From WRAV01 sp050950205 (lineage in GTDB: Bacteria > Bacillota > Clostridia > Oscillospirales > Ruminococcaceae): DNA of 64,000 bases. Positions 25,731-34,883 of the stretch are shown one piece after another; the first letter of the stretch is position 1, and every line of letters starts with the position of its first letter. The stretch is taken from positions 62,001 through 126,000 of the forward strand of contig JBMNHF010000015.1 of assembly GCA_050950205.1 (NCBI GenBank), in the 5' to 3' direction. A program made the position numbers and the translations under genes. The notes under the pieces are model-generated. The model ran no database searches, had not been told where the DNA came from, and saw only the letters and a list, made by a program, of their open reading frames with translations.

Positions 25731-27020
25731 TTACAAGGAGCCATAGGTCATCCGCAGGGCCAGCAGGTAGTAGGCGGCGAGAAATTCCCGGGGGGAAACC
25801 CCCACCAAAGCCCACATGGCTTCCGGAGGTTTTCCGGTTTGGCAGGCTCGTTCCAACATGGTATAGAATTTGCGCACCACCCGACGGGCACCATACCGGG
25901 TGGATGCAGAAGTGTCCCGGTCCCGTTGGGAGAGGGCAGGGGAGGACAGGGTGGTTTGAGAAGCAGCCTCCAGCAATAACCGGTTGAAGCGGTGCAGCGT
26001 GTAGACTTCGTAAGGGGAGATGCCCAAAAGCTCCCCGGTGATTTCCGCCACACTGGTGACGGCATGGCCAATGGTGTAATCTTCTGCCTCGTAGCGATAG
26101 AACCGCTTTTCATACCCGCGGGTTTCCTCATGCTCCTGAGGCAGCTTCCAGTACTGTTTGAGGATGCTTACCCCGCACTTCTGACGAATGGTCTGAAATG
26201 CGTTGCGCAGCCGCAGCACATTCTTTTTGCTTTCCCCCGGGTGGAAGGTATAGGAACACCCCTCCTTGCGCCGAAAGGCCTTGAGACAGTCGTGGTAGCC
26301 CAAAATCAACTTTTCTTCGGCGGTGGAAGTGTCAAACTCCATGATTTCCCCCAAAAACCACCGGGAGCGAATATAGGTGACGGGGACCTTCTCCCGCAAA
26401 GGGCGAACCAGGCCTCTTGCCGCCAAATCTACCACAATCAACTCCTCCGCTCCACAGCGCAGGGCCAGCCGAGCGGGAATATTATCGTTATACGCGCCGT
26501 CAATATGGCGCTTGCCGTCAATGACTTTGGCCTGAAACAGGGGGAAATAAGAGGCGGAGGCCATCAGGTAATCCACCAGCTTTTCCGGCGGAATCTCGGC
26601 TTTGGTGAGATGAAGGGGAGTATAGAGGGGAAATTGTACCGTCACCAGGCCATAATCCACAGGGGACTGATAAAATCGCTCAGGAGATATTACATCACGG
26701 AGCAGGCTTTCCAGGGGAGAGACGTCCAGCCCGCGGTTTTCCACCGCCTCCCGGATGCCTTGGCGCAGTTCGTCCTGAATACTGGCCTCCTGATCGGGAG
26801 GAGAGGAAAGATTGACAATGTTGCGCAGGCTCAGACTTTCCCACATCTCTACCCCTTTGTCGTAGTCGCCCTGAACCATCAAAGCTCCGTTGAGGGCCCC
26901 TACCGAGGAGCCGGTGACAATGTGATAGTCGATGGAAAGCTCCCGCAACGCCTTCCAAACGCCGATTTGATAGGGGCCTCGAGCGCCGCCGCCCCCCAAA
27001 ACCACCGCCCGCTTTGGCAT
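25731..27020 (-). CDS. Patatin-like phospholipase
   Basis: A 429-residue serine lipase with the patatin fold. The oxyanion motif GGGGARGPYQIG is at residues 8-19, the nucleophile elbow GSSVG at about 42-46, and the catalytic Asp sits in HIDGAYNDNIPA near 175. The C-terminal half (about 250-429) is an added helical region of unknown role. ATG 27020 lies behind GGAGAGAG. The gene ends 14 bases from the IS256 right end; the stop looks natural but could have been placed by the insertion. Confidence 0.88.
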   Translation of the reverse strand: MPKRAVVLGGGGARGPYQIGVWKALRELSIDYHIVTGSSVGALNGALMVQGDYDKGVEMWESLSLRNIVNLSSPPDQEASIQDELRQGIREAVENRGLDVSPLESLLRDVISPERFYQSPVDYGLVTVQFPLYTPLHLTKAEIPPEKLVDYLMASASYFPLFQAKVIDGKRHIDGAYNDNIPARLALRCGAEELIVVDLAARGLVRPLREKVPVTYIRSRWFLGEIMEFDTSTAEEKLILGYHDCLKAFRRKEGCSYTFHPGESKKNVLRLRNAFQTIRQKCGVSILKQYWKLPQEHEETRGYEKRFYRYEAEDYTIGHAVTSVAEITGELLGISPYEVYTLHRFNRLLLEAASQTTLSSPALSQRDRDTSASTRYGARRVVRKFYTMLERACQTGKPPEAMWALVGVSPREFLAAYYLLALRMTYGSL

Positions 27021-27169
27021 GTTCTCTCTCCTTTCCAAGCTCTTGTCCGATCTTACCATAAGCATTCCCGATTTATTTGGAATCTCTCAAATCCCCAAAC
27101 TCCAGTGTATGCAAAAAAAGATGAAAATGTGACCGCCGCCCACACAAAAATGAGCGGCGGTTGGCATGA

Positions 27170-28264
27170 CTATACGTTAAACCGGAACAGAACCACATCG
27201 CCATCCTGCATGATGTATTCTTTGCCTTCCAGGCGGACCAGTCCCTTTTCCTTGGCCGCATGCATGGAGCCGCAGGCCATCAGATCGTCAAAGGAGACCA
27301 CTTCTGCCCGGATAAAGCCCCGCTCAAAATCGGTGTGGATTTTTCCCGCCGCCTGCGGGGCCTTGGTGCCTTGGGTGATGGTCCAGGCGCGCACCTCCGG
27401 TTTTCCGGCGGTGAGGAAGGAAATCAGCCCCAGCAGAGCGTAGCCGCTTTGAATCATCCGGTCCAAGCCGCTTTGAGCAAGGCCGATATCCGCCAGAAAG
27501 AGCTTTTTCTCTTCCGGGTCCAGATCGGCGATTTCCTCCTCCAGCCGCGCACAGATGGGAAGCACCTGTGCTTTTTCTGCGGCAGCAATTTCCGCCACCT
27601 GTGTGTAATAGGGGTGGGTGTCCAACGGCTGCTGAAAATCCTGCTCCGACAAATTGGCTGCGTAGATCACCGGCTTGGCCGAAAGCAGGGGGATGTCTCT
27701 GAGGATTTCCTTTTCCCCGTTGGAACATTCAAAGGCCCGAGCGGAGTTGCCTTCCTCCAGCCAACTTTTCAGCCGCTGGAGCATTTCCACCTCAGGCAGC
27801 AACTTTTTATCTCCCTTGGCGGCTTTGCTCACCCGATCAATCCGCCGCTCTACAATATCCAAATCGGAAAAGATAAGCTCTAGATTAATGGTTTCGATAT
27901 CCCGCTTGGGGCCGATTTCCCCGTCCACGTGAATGATTTCCCCATCCTCAAAGCAGCGCACCACGTGGACAATGGCATCCACCTCCCGGATGTTGCTGAG
28001 AAATTGGTTGCCCAACCCTTCGCCCTTGGAGGCGCCTTTAACCAGCCCTGCAATGTCCACAAACTCCAGAGTAGCGGGGGTAACTTTGTCGGGCTGATGC
28101 ATTTTGGCCAAAGCATCCAGCCGGGGATCGGGAACCGAGACGATTCCCACATTGGGCTCGATGGTGCAGAAGGGATAGTTGGCGCTTTGAGCGCCGGCGT
28201 TGGTAACCGCGTTGAACAAAGTGCTCTTGCCCACGTTGGGCAGACCTACCATTCCAAGTTTCAT
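27170..28264 (-). CDS. ychF: Redox-linked GTPase/ATPase YchF
   Basis: A 364-residue Obg-family P-loop protein. G1 GLPNVGKSTLFNAV lies at residues 7-20, G3 DIAGLVKGASKGEGLGNQFL near 66-85; the NxxE in place of NKxD and the C-terminal TGS domain (GTKAPQAAGKIHTDFERGFI) are family traits. YchF prefers ATP and associates with ribosomes. ATG 28264 follows CGGGAGC. The leader (28280-28400) can form GC-rich hairpins. Confidence 0.95.
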   Translation of the reverse strand: MKLGMVGLPNVGKSTLFNAVTNAGAQSANYPFCTIEPNVGIVSVPDPRLDALAKMHQPDKVTPATLEFVDIAGLVKGASKGEGLGNQFLSNIREVDAIVHVVRCFEDGEIIHVDGEIGPKRDIETINLELIFSDLDIVERRIDRVSKAAKGDKKLLPEVEMLQRLKSWLEEGNSARAFECSNGEKEILRDIPLLSAKPVIYAANLSEQDFQQPLDTHPYYTQVAEIAAAEKAQVLPICARLEEEIADLDPEEKKLFLADIGLAQSGLDRMIQSGYALLGLISFLTAGKPEVRAWTITQGTKAPQAAGKIHTDFERGFIRAEVVSFDDLMACGSMHAAKEKGLVRLEGKEYIMQDGDVVLFRFNV

Positions 28265-28560
28265 TGTTTTTTGCTCCCGAATGATTGTTATACTGATTGA
28301 CAGAAGGATTTCTACATCAGGATAAAAAGAACCCCCAAAGCCTTGCAGCAAGGCGGGTGGCTCGGATCACCTTTTGGAATCCTATGCTAGTATAGCGCGG
28401 AACGCAAGCTTTTTCAAAGAAAAATGGAAATTTTCAGAAAAAATTCATCAAAATCAAAAGAAATCGGCTATAATGGTAAAAGAAAGAATTTTGTATATGC
28501 ATCCATTTATGAAAGTTGCTTTGAATGGTTTGAGACAGTAAGTGCAATGGAGGACAAAAA

Positions 28561-29253
28561 ATGACCAAGAGAAAAATACTGGTTGCGGATGATGACAAGA
28601 ACATAGCAGAGTTGTTGCGCCTTTATCTGGAAAAGGAAGGCTATGCTGTGGTAATGGCTTTTGACGGAGAAGAAGCTATCATGAAGTTTGGGCCGGAAAA
28701 TCCCGATTTGGTGCTTTTGGATATTATGATGCCCAAGCTGGACGGTTGGCAGGTGCTGCGGGAAATTCGCAAAAAATCCAACTGCCCCATTATCATGCTC
28801 ACCGCCAAAGGGGAAACCTTTGATAAAGTTCTGGGTCTGGAGCTGGGGGCCGACGATTATGTGGTCAAACCCTTTGACTCCAAGGAAATTGTAGCCCGCA
28901 TCAAGGCAGTGCTGCGCCGCACCGGAAAAGCCAGCGATCTTTCCGACTACAAAGAGGTCAGTTATGACAAGCTGGTGGTGAACATGACCAAGTACGAGCT
29001 GAAGGTGGACGGTAAGGTGGTGGACACCCCTCCCAAAGAGCTGGAGCTTTTGTTTCATCTGGCCAGCAACCCCAACCGAGTGTATACCCGGGATCAACTT
29101 TTGGATGAGGTTTGGGGCTTTGAGTATTACGGAGACAGCCGCACGGTAGACGTTCACATTAAGCGCCTGCGGGAAAAGCTGGAGGGCGTTTCGGACAAAT
29201 GGACCCTGAAAACCGTTTGGGGCGTAGGCTATAAATTTGAAGTAAAAGAGTAG
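28561..29253 (+). CDS. OmpR/PhoB-type response regulator
   Basis: A 230-residue regulator. The receiver domain starts KRKILVADDDKNIAEL, the phosphoacceptor is D54 in LVLLDIMMPKLDGW, with the conserved Lys in VVKPFDSKEI; the C-terminal winged helix includes SRTVDVHIKRLREKLE and WGVGYKFE. The histidine kinase gene follows after 6 bases. A TATAAT at 28469-28474 may be the promoter. Resembles YycF/WalR-like and PhoP-like regulators, but the target genes are unknown. Confidence 0.93.
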   Translation: MTKRKILVADDDKNIAELLRLYLEKEGYAVVMAFDGEEAIMKFGPENPDLVLLDIMMPKLDGWQVLREIRKKSNCPIIMLTAKGETFDKVLGLELGADDYVVKPFDSKEIVARIKAVLRRTGKASDLSDYKEVSYDKLVVNMTKYELKVDGKVVDTPPKELELLFHLASNPNRVYTRDQLLDEVWGFEYYGDSRTVDVHIKRLREKLEGVSDKWTLKTVWGVGYKFEVKE

Positions 29254-29259
29254 ACGACA

Positions 29260-30711
29260 TTGAAACGAAGTAGTTTATTTCGGCAGTATTTTTCCATCCT
29301 CGCCCTTTGCATCGTCCTGAGCATTATTGTGCTGGGGGCGGTGCTGTTGGTGTTTGCTGCTCAGTATTTTCAGAATCAGCACTATGCTATGCTGGAGCGC
29401 AATGCAAATTTTGCCGCCGCCACCACCGCCCGCAATTACGAAACCAACGACTTTGGGCTCATTGATATTCCGGTGATTGACACCGCCTATTCGGTGCTGT
29501 CTTTTTCGGTGGATGCAGAAATTTTCCTCTGCAATACCGAGGGTGTGCTGCTTTATTCTGCCGGTACCCAAACCGAAAAAGCCGAGGGCACTGCAATCCA
29601 TCAGGATATTGTCAACCGTGCCCTGGCCGGCAAATATTCCGGTACCGGAACACTGGGAGGATTTTTTCCCGAGGCCCACTATGTGGTGGGGGTTCCTGTC
29701 GTCGGCCGGGGGCAGCCGGTGGGCGTTTTGTTTGCTGCCTCCAACGCCAGCAGCCTCACCGAATTTTTAATTGAATTGAGCCAGATGTTCCTGGTCAGTG
29801 CCGTGGTGGTTCTGTTTATTTCCTTTGTACTCATCTACTTTATCACTTCCAACTTAGTCAAGCCCCTCAAGGAGATGCTCTATGCCACCCAGAGCTTTTC
29901 CCAAGGGGATTTTACAAAGCGAGTGCAGGTTTCGGGGTTTGACGAGCTGGGGCAGTTGGCCATGGCCTTTAACAACATGGCATCTTCTCTGGCCACCACC
30001 GAAACCACCCGGCGCTCCTTTGTGGCCAATGTTTCCCACGAGCTGAAAACCCCTATGACCACCATTGGAGGCTTTGTAGACGGCATTCTGGATGGCACCA
30101 TCCCGCCGGAAAAACAGGATTATTATCTGCAAATTGTCTCCAACGAGGTTAAGCGCCTTTCCCGTTTGGTTCGCTCCATGCTGGACACCGCCCGGATCGA
30201 AACCGGGGAGTTGCATATGAACCCCACCCTTTTTGATATCAGCGAGATTATTCGGCAAAGCGTCTTTAGCCTGGAGCAGACCATTGAGGAAAAGCGGGTG
30301 CGGATCGAGGGCCTGGAAATTGACAAGGTGATGATCTGGGCCGACATAGACTTGATGCACCAGGTGGTATACAACCTCATCGAAAATGCCGTTAAATTTG
30401 TCAACGAAGATGGTGTCATCACCTTCCACTATCAGCAGGATGCTCAGCGCACCTATGTGGCCATCCGCAACACCGGAGAAGGGCTGGAAAAAAGCCAGGT
30501 GCCCCTTCTGTTCGAGCGGTTTTACAAGCTGGATAAAAGCCGATCTCTGAATAAAAACGGGGTGGGACTGGGCTTGCACATCGTCAAATCCATCATCAAT
30601 TACCACAAGGGTGAAATTTTTGTCCGCAGCGAGGAAGGACAGTACACCGAGTTTGAATTCTGCATTCCCAATCCTCCCAAAAAGCCGGAGAAGGAAAAAG
30701 ATAGGGAATAA
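29260..30711 (+). CDS. Membrane sensor histidine kinase
   Basis: A 483-residue kinase from TTG 29260. TM1 is near 12-36 and TM2 near 165-190, framing an extracellular sensor of about 130 residues. A HAMP linker follows (LVKPLKEMLYATQSFSQGDF, residues about 195-215), then H260 in NVSHELKTPMTTIGG, and ATP-binding boxes N (LIENAVKF), G1 and G2 (KNGVGLGLHIVKSI). Partner of the regulator 6 bases before it. Confidence 0.94.
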   Translation: MKRSSLFRQYFSILALCIVLSIIVLGAVLLVFAAQYFQNQHYAMLERNANFAAATTARNYETNDFGLIDIPVIDTAYSVLSFSVDAEIFLCNTEGVLLYSAGTQTEKAEGTAIHQDIVNRALAGKYSGTGTLGGFFPEAHYVVGVPVVGRGQPVGVLFAASNASSLTEFLIELSQMFLVSAVVVLFISFVLIYFITSNLVKPLKEMLYATQSFSQGDFTKRVQVSGFDELGQLAMAFNNMASSLATTETTRRSFVANVSHELKTPMTTIGGFVDGILDGTIPPEKQDYYLQIVSNEVKRLSRLVRSMLDTARIETGELHMNPTLFDISEIIRQSVFSLEQTIEEKRVRIEGLEIDKVMIWADIDLMHQVVYNLIENAVKFVNEDGVITFHYQQDAQRTYVAIRNTGEGLEKSQVPLLFERFYKLDKSRSLNKNGVGLGLHIVKSIINYHKGEIFVRSEEGQYTEFEFCIPNPPKKPEKEKDRE

Positions 30712-30746
30712 CAAGATAAGGCCTAAAAGCCATCGATTCATGGCAG

Positions 30747-30772
30747 GAGACTCTTTTTATCCAAAGAGTCTC
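30747..30772 (+). terminator. Terminator of the two-component operon
   Basis: Stem GAGACTCTTT / AAAGAGTCTC with a TTATCC loop, then TTTTGTTTT. Confidence 0.9.
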
Positions 30773-30837
30773 TTTTGTTTTAACTTCCCCTTTCAAAACC
30801 ACAGGACCGGAACGGAACTACAAACAAAATAAATTCG

Positions 30838-30866
30838 TTGACTTTAGCGCATTAGCGTGATATAAT
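30838..30866 (+). promoter_or_regulatory. Promoter of the his operon
   Basis: TTGACT (30838-30843), 17-base spacer, TATAAT (30861-30866), about 95 bases before hisA. Confidence 0.8.
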
Positions 30867-30906
30867 GACTCGAACGGAAACAACACTGTTACCTACTACC
30901 TTGCTC

Positions 30907-30932
30907 CACCCTCTGCTGGTACAGCAGGGGTG
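30907..30932 (+). promoter_or_regulatory. Hairpin in the hisA leader
   Basis: CACCCTCTGCTG / CAGCAGGGGTG pair around GTA with one bulge; no T-run follows. It ends about 12 bases before the ribosome site GGAGGAG, so it could influence translation or be a protein site. Confidence 0.4.
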
Positions 30933-30959
30933 ACCATCATCATGGGAGGAGAGAGAACA

Positions 30960-31667
30960 TTGAAGCTTTTTCCCGCAATCGACATTCGGGGTGGCCGGGT
31001 GGTTCGCCTGATCCAAGGGGACTTTGCCCGGTTAACGCAATACAATTCCAGCCCCGCTGCCATGGCACAACACTTTAGGGAGCAGGGCGCGCAATACCTA
31101 CACGTGGTGGATCTGGATGGGGCCAAGGACGGAACCATGGCAAACACCTCCATCATTGAGGAAATTCTCAAAGTAAAGGGGCTTTTTGTGCAGTTGGGCG
31201 GAGGCGTTCGAGATCGGGCTGCCATGGAGGCTTACTTCAATTTGGGGGTTCACCGCATTATTTTAGGCACGGTGGCGGCGGAGAATTTTTCCTTTCTGGA
31301 GGAATGTCTTGCCGCCTACGGGGATCGAGTGGCGGTGGCGGTAGATGCCCGGAAAGGCAAAGTGGCAGTACGGGGCTGGCAGCAGGACAGCAATCTGGAT
31401 GCCTTTGATTTTTGCAAGCGGTTGGAGCAGGCCGGGGTATCCACCATTATCTACACCGATATTGCCCGGGACGGCCTTTTGCAAGGCGTTGATCTGGAGC
31501 TTTACCGGCAGCTAAACGCCCTGGTAAGGTGCGATATCATCGCTTCGGGAGGGGTTAGCACCAAAGAGGAAGTGCAGGCCCTGGCGCAGATGAATTTGTA
31601 TGGAGCCATTGTGGGGAAAGCCCTCTATGAAGGGACACTGGATTTGAAGGAGCTGCTGTGTATATGA
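30960..31667 (+). CDS. hisA: ProFAR isomerase (histidine biosynthesis)
   Basis: A 235-residue TIM barrel that isomerises ProFAR to PRFAR. D8 in LFPAIDIRGGRVVRLIQGDF (first catalytic Asp) and a second Asp in VAVDARKGKVAVRGW near 130 are present. TTG 30960 is chosen because GGGAGGAG lies 8 to 15 bases before it and family proteins start MKLFPAID. The stop overlaps the hisF ATG (ATGA). Confidence 0.95.
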   Translation: MKLFPAIDIRGGRVVRLIQGDFARLTQYNSSPAAMAQHFREQGAQYLHVVDLDGAKDGTMANTSIIEEILKVKGLFVQLGGGVRDRAAMEAYFNLGVHRIILGTVAAENFSFLEECLAAYGDRVAVAVDARKGKVAVRGWQQDSNLDAFDFCKRLEQAGVSTIIYTDIARDGLLQGVDLELYRQLNALVRCDIIASGGVSTKEEVQALAQMNLYGAIVGKALYEGTLDLKELLCI

Positions 31668-32419
31668 AGACCAAGCGAATTGTTTCCTGTCTGGATATAC
31701 GGGATGGAAGGCTGGTAAAAGGGGTCAACTTTGCAGAAATCAGCGACGTAGGGGATCCGGTAGAAGCCGCCGCCTATTACAGTGCGCAAGGGGCGGATGA
31801 AGTTGTGTTTTACGATATTGCCGCCTCGGTGGAAGGCCGCAGGCTATTGACCCAACTGCTGCGCCGCGTGGCTTCCCAAGTTTCGGTTCCGCTGATGGTG
31901 GGGGGCGGTATTCAAACCGTGAGGGATATTGAGGAGGTACTTTCCTGCGGGGCAGCCAAGGTCAGCATCAACTCAGGGGCTCTCAAAAACCCCAAGTTTA
32001 TGGAAGAAGCCGCCAAACGCTACGGAAGCTCCCGTGTGATTTTGAGTATGGACGTCAAACGGGTTAACGCAAGCTTTCGGGTTTTTGAAGCAGGAGGGCA
32101 GGTTGACACCGGACTGGATGCCCTGGAATGGGCCCGCCAAGGGCAGGAAAGTGGTGCGGGGGAGCTGGTGATCAACAGCATAGATGCCGACGGGGTGCAG
32201 AGCGGGTATGATCTGGAACTGCTGGGTGCCATCCAAAAAGTATCCTCCCTGCCGGTGGTGGCCTCCGGAGGAGCGGGGAGCATGGAGCACTTTTTGGAGC
32301 TGTTCCAAAAAACAGGGGCGGATGCAGGCCTTGCAGCATCGGTGTTTCATTTCCGCAAGGTATCCATTCCCCAATTGAAGGAGTATTTGGCAGAGCATGG
32401 GGTTCCGGTAAACAAGTGA
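31664..32419 (+). CDS. hisF: Imidazole glycerol phosphate synthase, cyclase subunit
   Basis: A 251-residue TIM barrel; with HisH it makes IGP and AICAR from PRFAR. The catalytic pair is D11 (RIVSCLDIRDGRLVKG) and D130 (ILSMDVKRVN), exactly at the family positions when ATG 31664 is used. It overlaps the hisA stop as ATGA, a sign of coupling. No hisH lies in this operon; it must be elsewhere. Confidence 0.96.
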   Translation: MKTKRIVSCLDIRDGRLVKGVNFAEISDVGDPVEAAAYYSAQGADEVVFYDIAASVEGRRLLTQLLRRVASQVSVPLMVGGGIQTVRDIEEVLSCGAAKVSINSGALKNPKFMEEAAKRYGSSRVILSMDVKRVNASFRVFEAGGQVDTGLDALEWARQGQESGAGELVINSIDADGVQSGYDLELLGAIQKVSSLPVVASGGAGSMEHFLELFQKTGADAGLAASVFHFRKVSIPQLKEYLAEHGVPVNK

Positions 32420-32446
32420 ACTCCCCTTTAAAAAAGCATCAGGAAA

Positions 32447-33118
32447 ATGAGGTTGGACGAAATGTTGGAAAAAGACCGCCTGAAATTTGACGAGGATGGA
32501 CTCATCCCCGCCATTGTTCAGGATGAAGAGAGCGGCAGGGTGCTGACCCTTGCCTATATGAACCGGGAGAGTTTGGAAATATCTTTGCAGGAAGGCACCA
32601 CCTGCTTTTTTTCCCGCAGCAGGCAGAAGCTTTGGCGCAAAGGGGAAATCTCCGGAAATGTACAGACCATTACCTCCATCACTGCGGATTGCGATGGCGA
32701 TGCTCTGCTGGTGCGGGTGCGTCCCGCCGGGCCTGCCTGCCACACCGGGCAGACCAGCTGCTTCTTTCAGGAGCTGTACCGCACTGGCGCGCCTGCTCCC
32801 TTTGGGCTGAAAGATTTGTACGCCCTGCTGAAAGACCGCAAAGACCACCCCAAGGAAGGCTCCTATACCAGCTACCTGTTTGAAAAGGGGAAGGACAAAA
32901 TTCTCAAAAAAGTGGGGGAAGAATCTACCGAGGTGGTAATCGCCGCCAAAAACAGTCGTGCAGAACTGTGTTATGAGCTGGCCGACCTCACCTACCATAT
33001 GATGGTACTGATGGTGCAACAAGGAATTTCCCCTCAAGAGCTGCTGGAGGAGCTGGCTTCCCGCCATGTAGTGGACCACAAGGTCAAACAAGAAACCATG
33101 GGAGGAGAAGCCCGTTGA
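32447..33118 (+). CDS. hisIE: Bifunctional PR-AMP cyclohydrolase / PR-ATP pyrophosphatase
   Basis: A 223-residue fusion catalysing steps 2 and 3 of histidine synthesis. The HisI half has DEDGLIPAIVQDEESGRVLTLAYMN and DCDGDALLVRVRPAGPACHTG, shown here as parts (GLIPAIVQD, PACHTGQTSCF); the HisE half has GSYTSYLFEKGKDKILKKVGEE as GSYTSYLF and KVGEESTEVVIAAK. ATG 32447 or 32461 can be the start; GAGG sits between them and favours 32461. The TGA overlaps the next start as TTGA. Confidence 0.94.
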   Translation: MRLDEMLEKDRLKFDEDGLIPAIVQDEESGRVLTLAYMNRESLEISLQEGTTCFFSRSRQKLWRKGEISGNVQTITSITADCDGDALLVRVRPAGPACHTGQTSCFFQELYRTGAPAPFGLKDLYALLKDRKDHPKEGSYTSYLFEKGKDKILKKVGEESTEVVIAAKNSRAELCYELADLTYHMMVLMVQQGISPQELLEELASRHVVDHKVKQETMGGEAR

Positions 33119-33927
33119 ATTTTTCTTGCGATCTTCACTGCCATTCGGTATACAGCGACGGGAAACATACTCCGGAGGAAATGATTCAAAGGGCGCTAAA
33201 CCTCGGCTTAAAAAGCATTGGAATTTCCGACCACGCCTATGCTCCCTACGATTTGGATGCCTGCACCCCTGCAGAAAAAATGCAGTCTTACCGCCGGGAG
33301 CTTTTTGCCCTCAAGGAGCAATATGGGGAAATCATATCGGTGTATGCAGGCTTGGAAGTGGATGCCTTTCACCTGTATGATAAAAAGAACTGGGACTATG
33401 TCATTGGTTCGGTTCATTACGTAAAGGGGCGGAAGGGCTACTACACCGTGGATTACACCCTTCAGCAGTTTCAACAAGCTGTGGAGGACTTGGGAAGTAT
33501 CAGGGCAGTGGCAGAAGCCTATGGTCAAGCGGTGATTGGGCTGGCGGTGGAGTATCGTCCCCACATTTTAGGCCACCTGGATATTGTCACCCGGCTGGTG
33601 CGGAAGGGAATGGTACCTCTCGATACCAATGCCTCTTGGTATCGGGAAATGTGGCTGGAAATTACCCGCCAAATTGCAGGCAGCGGCTGCATAGTGGAGG
33701 TAAACACCTCTGCCATCTATCGGGGACAATCCCCAGAGCCCTATCCTTCGGTGGAAATTCTCAAGATGTTGCGAGAGAGAAAGGTACCGGTTATTCTCAG
33801 CTCCGATGCCCACCAAAAGGAAAATCTGACCAAAGCCTTTGAGCAGGGCTGTGAATTGCTCCAAGGGGTGGGTTATCACAGCAGAAAGGAACTGGGACCA
33901 CAAGGATTTGTGGATGTGCCCCTGTAA
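33115..33927 (+). CDS. hisK: Histidinol-phosphatase, PHP family
   Basis: A 270-residue PHP-domain phosphatase, the HisJ/HisK type that makes histidinol in Firmicutes. Metal motifs: DLHCHSVYSDGKHT at residues 6-19, ISDHAYA near 38, GLEVDAF near 80, GSVHYV near 98, HILGHLD near 153 and SSDAHQKENL near 236. TTG 33115 overlaps the hisIE stop (TTGA). Other PHP phosphoesterases are possible, but the operon settles it. Confidence 0.92.
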   Translation: MNFSCDLHCHSVYSDGKHTPEEMIQRALNLGLKSIGISDHAYAPYDLDACTPAEKMQSYRRELFALKEQYGEIISVYAGLEVDAFHLYDKKNWDYVIGSVHYVKGRKGYYTVDYTLQQFQQAVEDLGSIRAVAEAYGQAVIGLAVEYRPHILGHLDIVTRLVRKGMVPLDTNASWYREMWLEITRQIAGSGCIVEVNTSAIYRGQSPEPYPSVEILKMLRERKVPVILSSDAHQKENLTKAFEQGCELLQGVGYHSRKELGPQGFVDVPL

Positions 33928-33987
33928 CTGCGGAATAAAAAACTGCCCAAAGGAGAAAATAACTCCAAAAGGCAGGAGATGATGGAT

Positions 33988-34137
33988 ATGGCTAAGGCAG
34001 GAATGCGCCGTCCCGACCCCAAGGAGCCTCACGGCACCGAAAGCAACAAGAAACAGCATTTTCCCAAAAACGATGCGCCGCCGGTGCCCGAGCTGCAGGG
34101 AAAGGAAAAGACGGGAAAGAAAAAGGCGGACAAGTAG
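33988..34137 (+). CDS. Small basic conserved protein
   Basis: A 49-residue, Lys/Pro-rich protein starting MAKAGMRRPDPKEPHGTESN, ending KEKTGKKKADK. ATG 33988 lies 9 bases after AGGAG. The opening is familiar from short proteins of many Clostridia, without known function. It may ride on the his operon or have its own promoter; a bidirectional terminator follows. Confidence 0.65.
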   Translation: MAKAGMRRPDPKEPHGTESNKKQHFPKNDAPPVPELQGKEKTGKKKADK

Positions 34138-34200
34138 ATATCGCCGGACATTTGCAGCCCAAAGCTCTGCGCCATTTATTCGGGGCAGAACTTTGAATGA

Positions 34201-34233
34201 AAAAGCGGTTCCTAAATATGGAACCGCTTTTTT
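34201..34233. terminator. Bidirectional terminator
   Basis: Stem AAAAGCGGTTCC / GGAACCGCTTTT with TAAATAT loop, between convergent genes; the stop of the minus-strand gene (34212) lies in the stem. Confidence 0.85.
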
Positions 34234-34883
34234 AATTCAATTTTGGTGGCGCTGTCGGCAAACACAAAGAGACTGACCAAGGATAAGCCGGCATAAAGAG
34301 CGGAAACCATGGAGGGCCAGCTCACCCGCACCAGTCCCACTGCCAGCAGCAGCAGGGGGACAAAGCCCAGCAGGGCAATGAGGATAAAGTAGAGGATAAA
34401 TTCCCGCAACTTCACCCTCTTTACAATGCTGATGACGGTGATGGTAAGGGTAGCGGTGGCAAAGAGAAAAGGCAGCACATAGTCGTAGGCCCAAGTGCTG
34501 TTGTGGCCGATGATCAGATCCACCACTACCACCAGTGACGCCAGAAGAAAAGCCTGCGCCATCACCTTAAAGCCCACCGAATACCGCCGTCGCAAAGCAA
34601 TGGGAACAGCTAGCCACATATAAAGGATGTTGGCAATCACCACCAAAGACCACAGAAAGGTTTGTTTTGTCAACAGGTTGATGGTAAGACAGGTGACCCC
34701 TGCAGTGAGGGAAAGCATCAGTAAAATCCGCAGGATCAGGTTGTAGCGCCGAGCCGCCCCCTGATAGTCCGGGTAGCTATCGTCTTCGGGAACACCGTCG
34801 TAGGAGGAGAGCACATGAAAGCAAAGGGGGCAGTGCTCCAGAGGGTTGTCCACCTGCACCTTGCAGGCCTCACAATATCTCAT
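34212..34883 (-). CDS. DUF6320-like membrane protein with zinc ribbon
   Basis: A 223-residue protein. The N-terminus MRYCEACKVQVDNPLEHCPLC is a four-cysteine zinc ribbon (seen as CEAC and CPLC), followed by six to seven membrane segments from about residue 47 to 213. It starts inside the end of the condensation-domain gene (14-base overlap), a pairing I remember for DUF6320 proteins. Likely a membrane anchor or partner of that enzyme; the activity is unknown. Confidence 0.75.
   Translation of the reverse strand: MRYCEACKVQVDNPLEHCPLCFHVLSSYDGVPEDDSYPDYQGAARRYNLILRILLMLSLTAGVTCLTINLLTKQTFLWSLVVIANILYMWLAVPIALRRRYSVGFKVMAQAFLLASLVVVVDLIIGHNSTWAYDYVLPFLFATATLTITVISIVKRVKLREFILYFILIALLGFVPLLLLAVGLVRVSWPSMVSALYAGLSLVSLFVFADSATKIELKKRFHI

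Noticed and set aside
25992..27443. A 483-codon plus-strand frame across the patatin and ychF genes
   Set aside because: It lies antisense to two clear conserved genes, lacks a ribosome site and shows no domain.
29854..30741. Minus-strand frame inside the histidine kinase
   Set aside because: Antisense shadow; the kinase motifs on the plus strand are complete.
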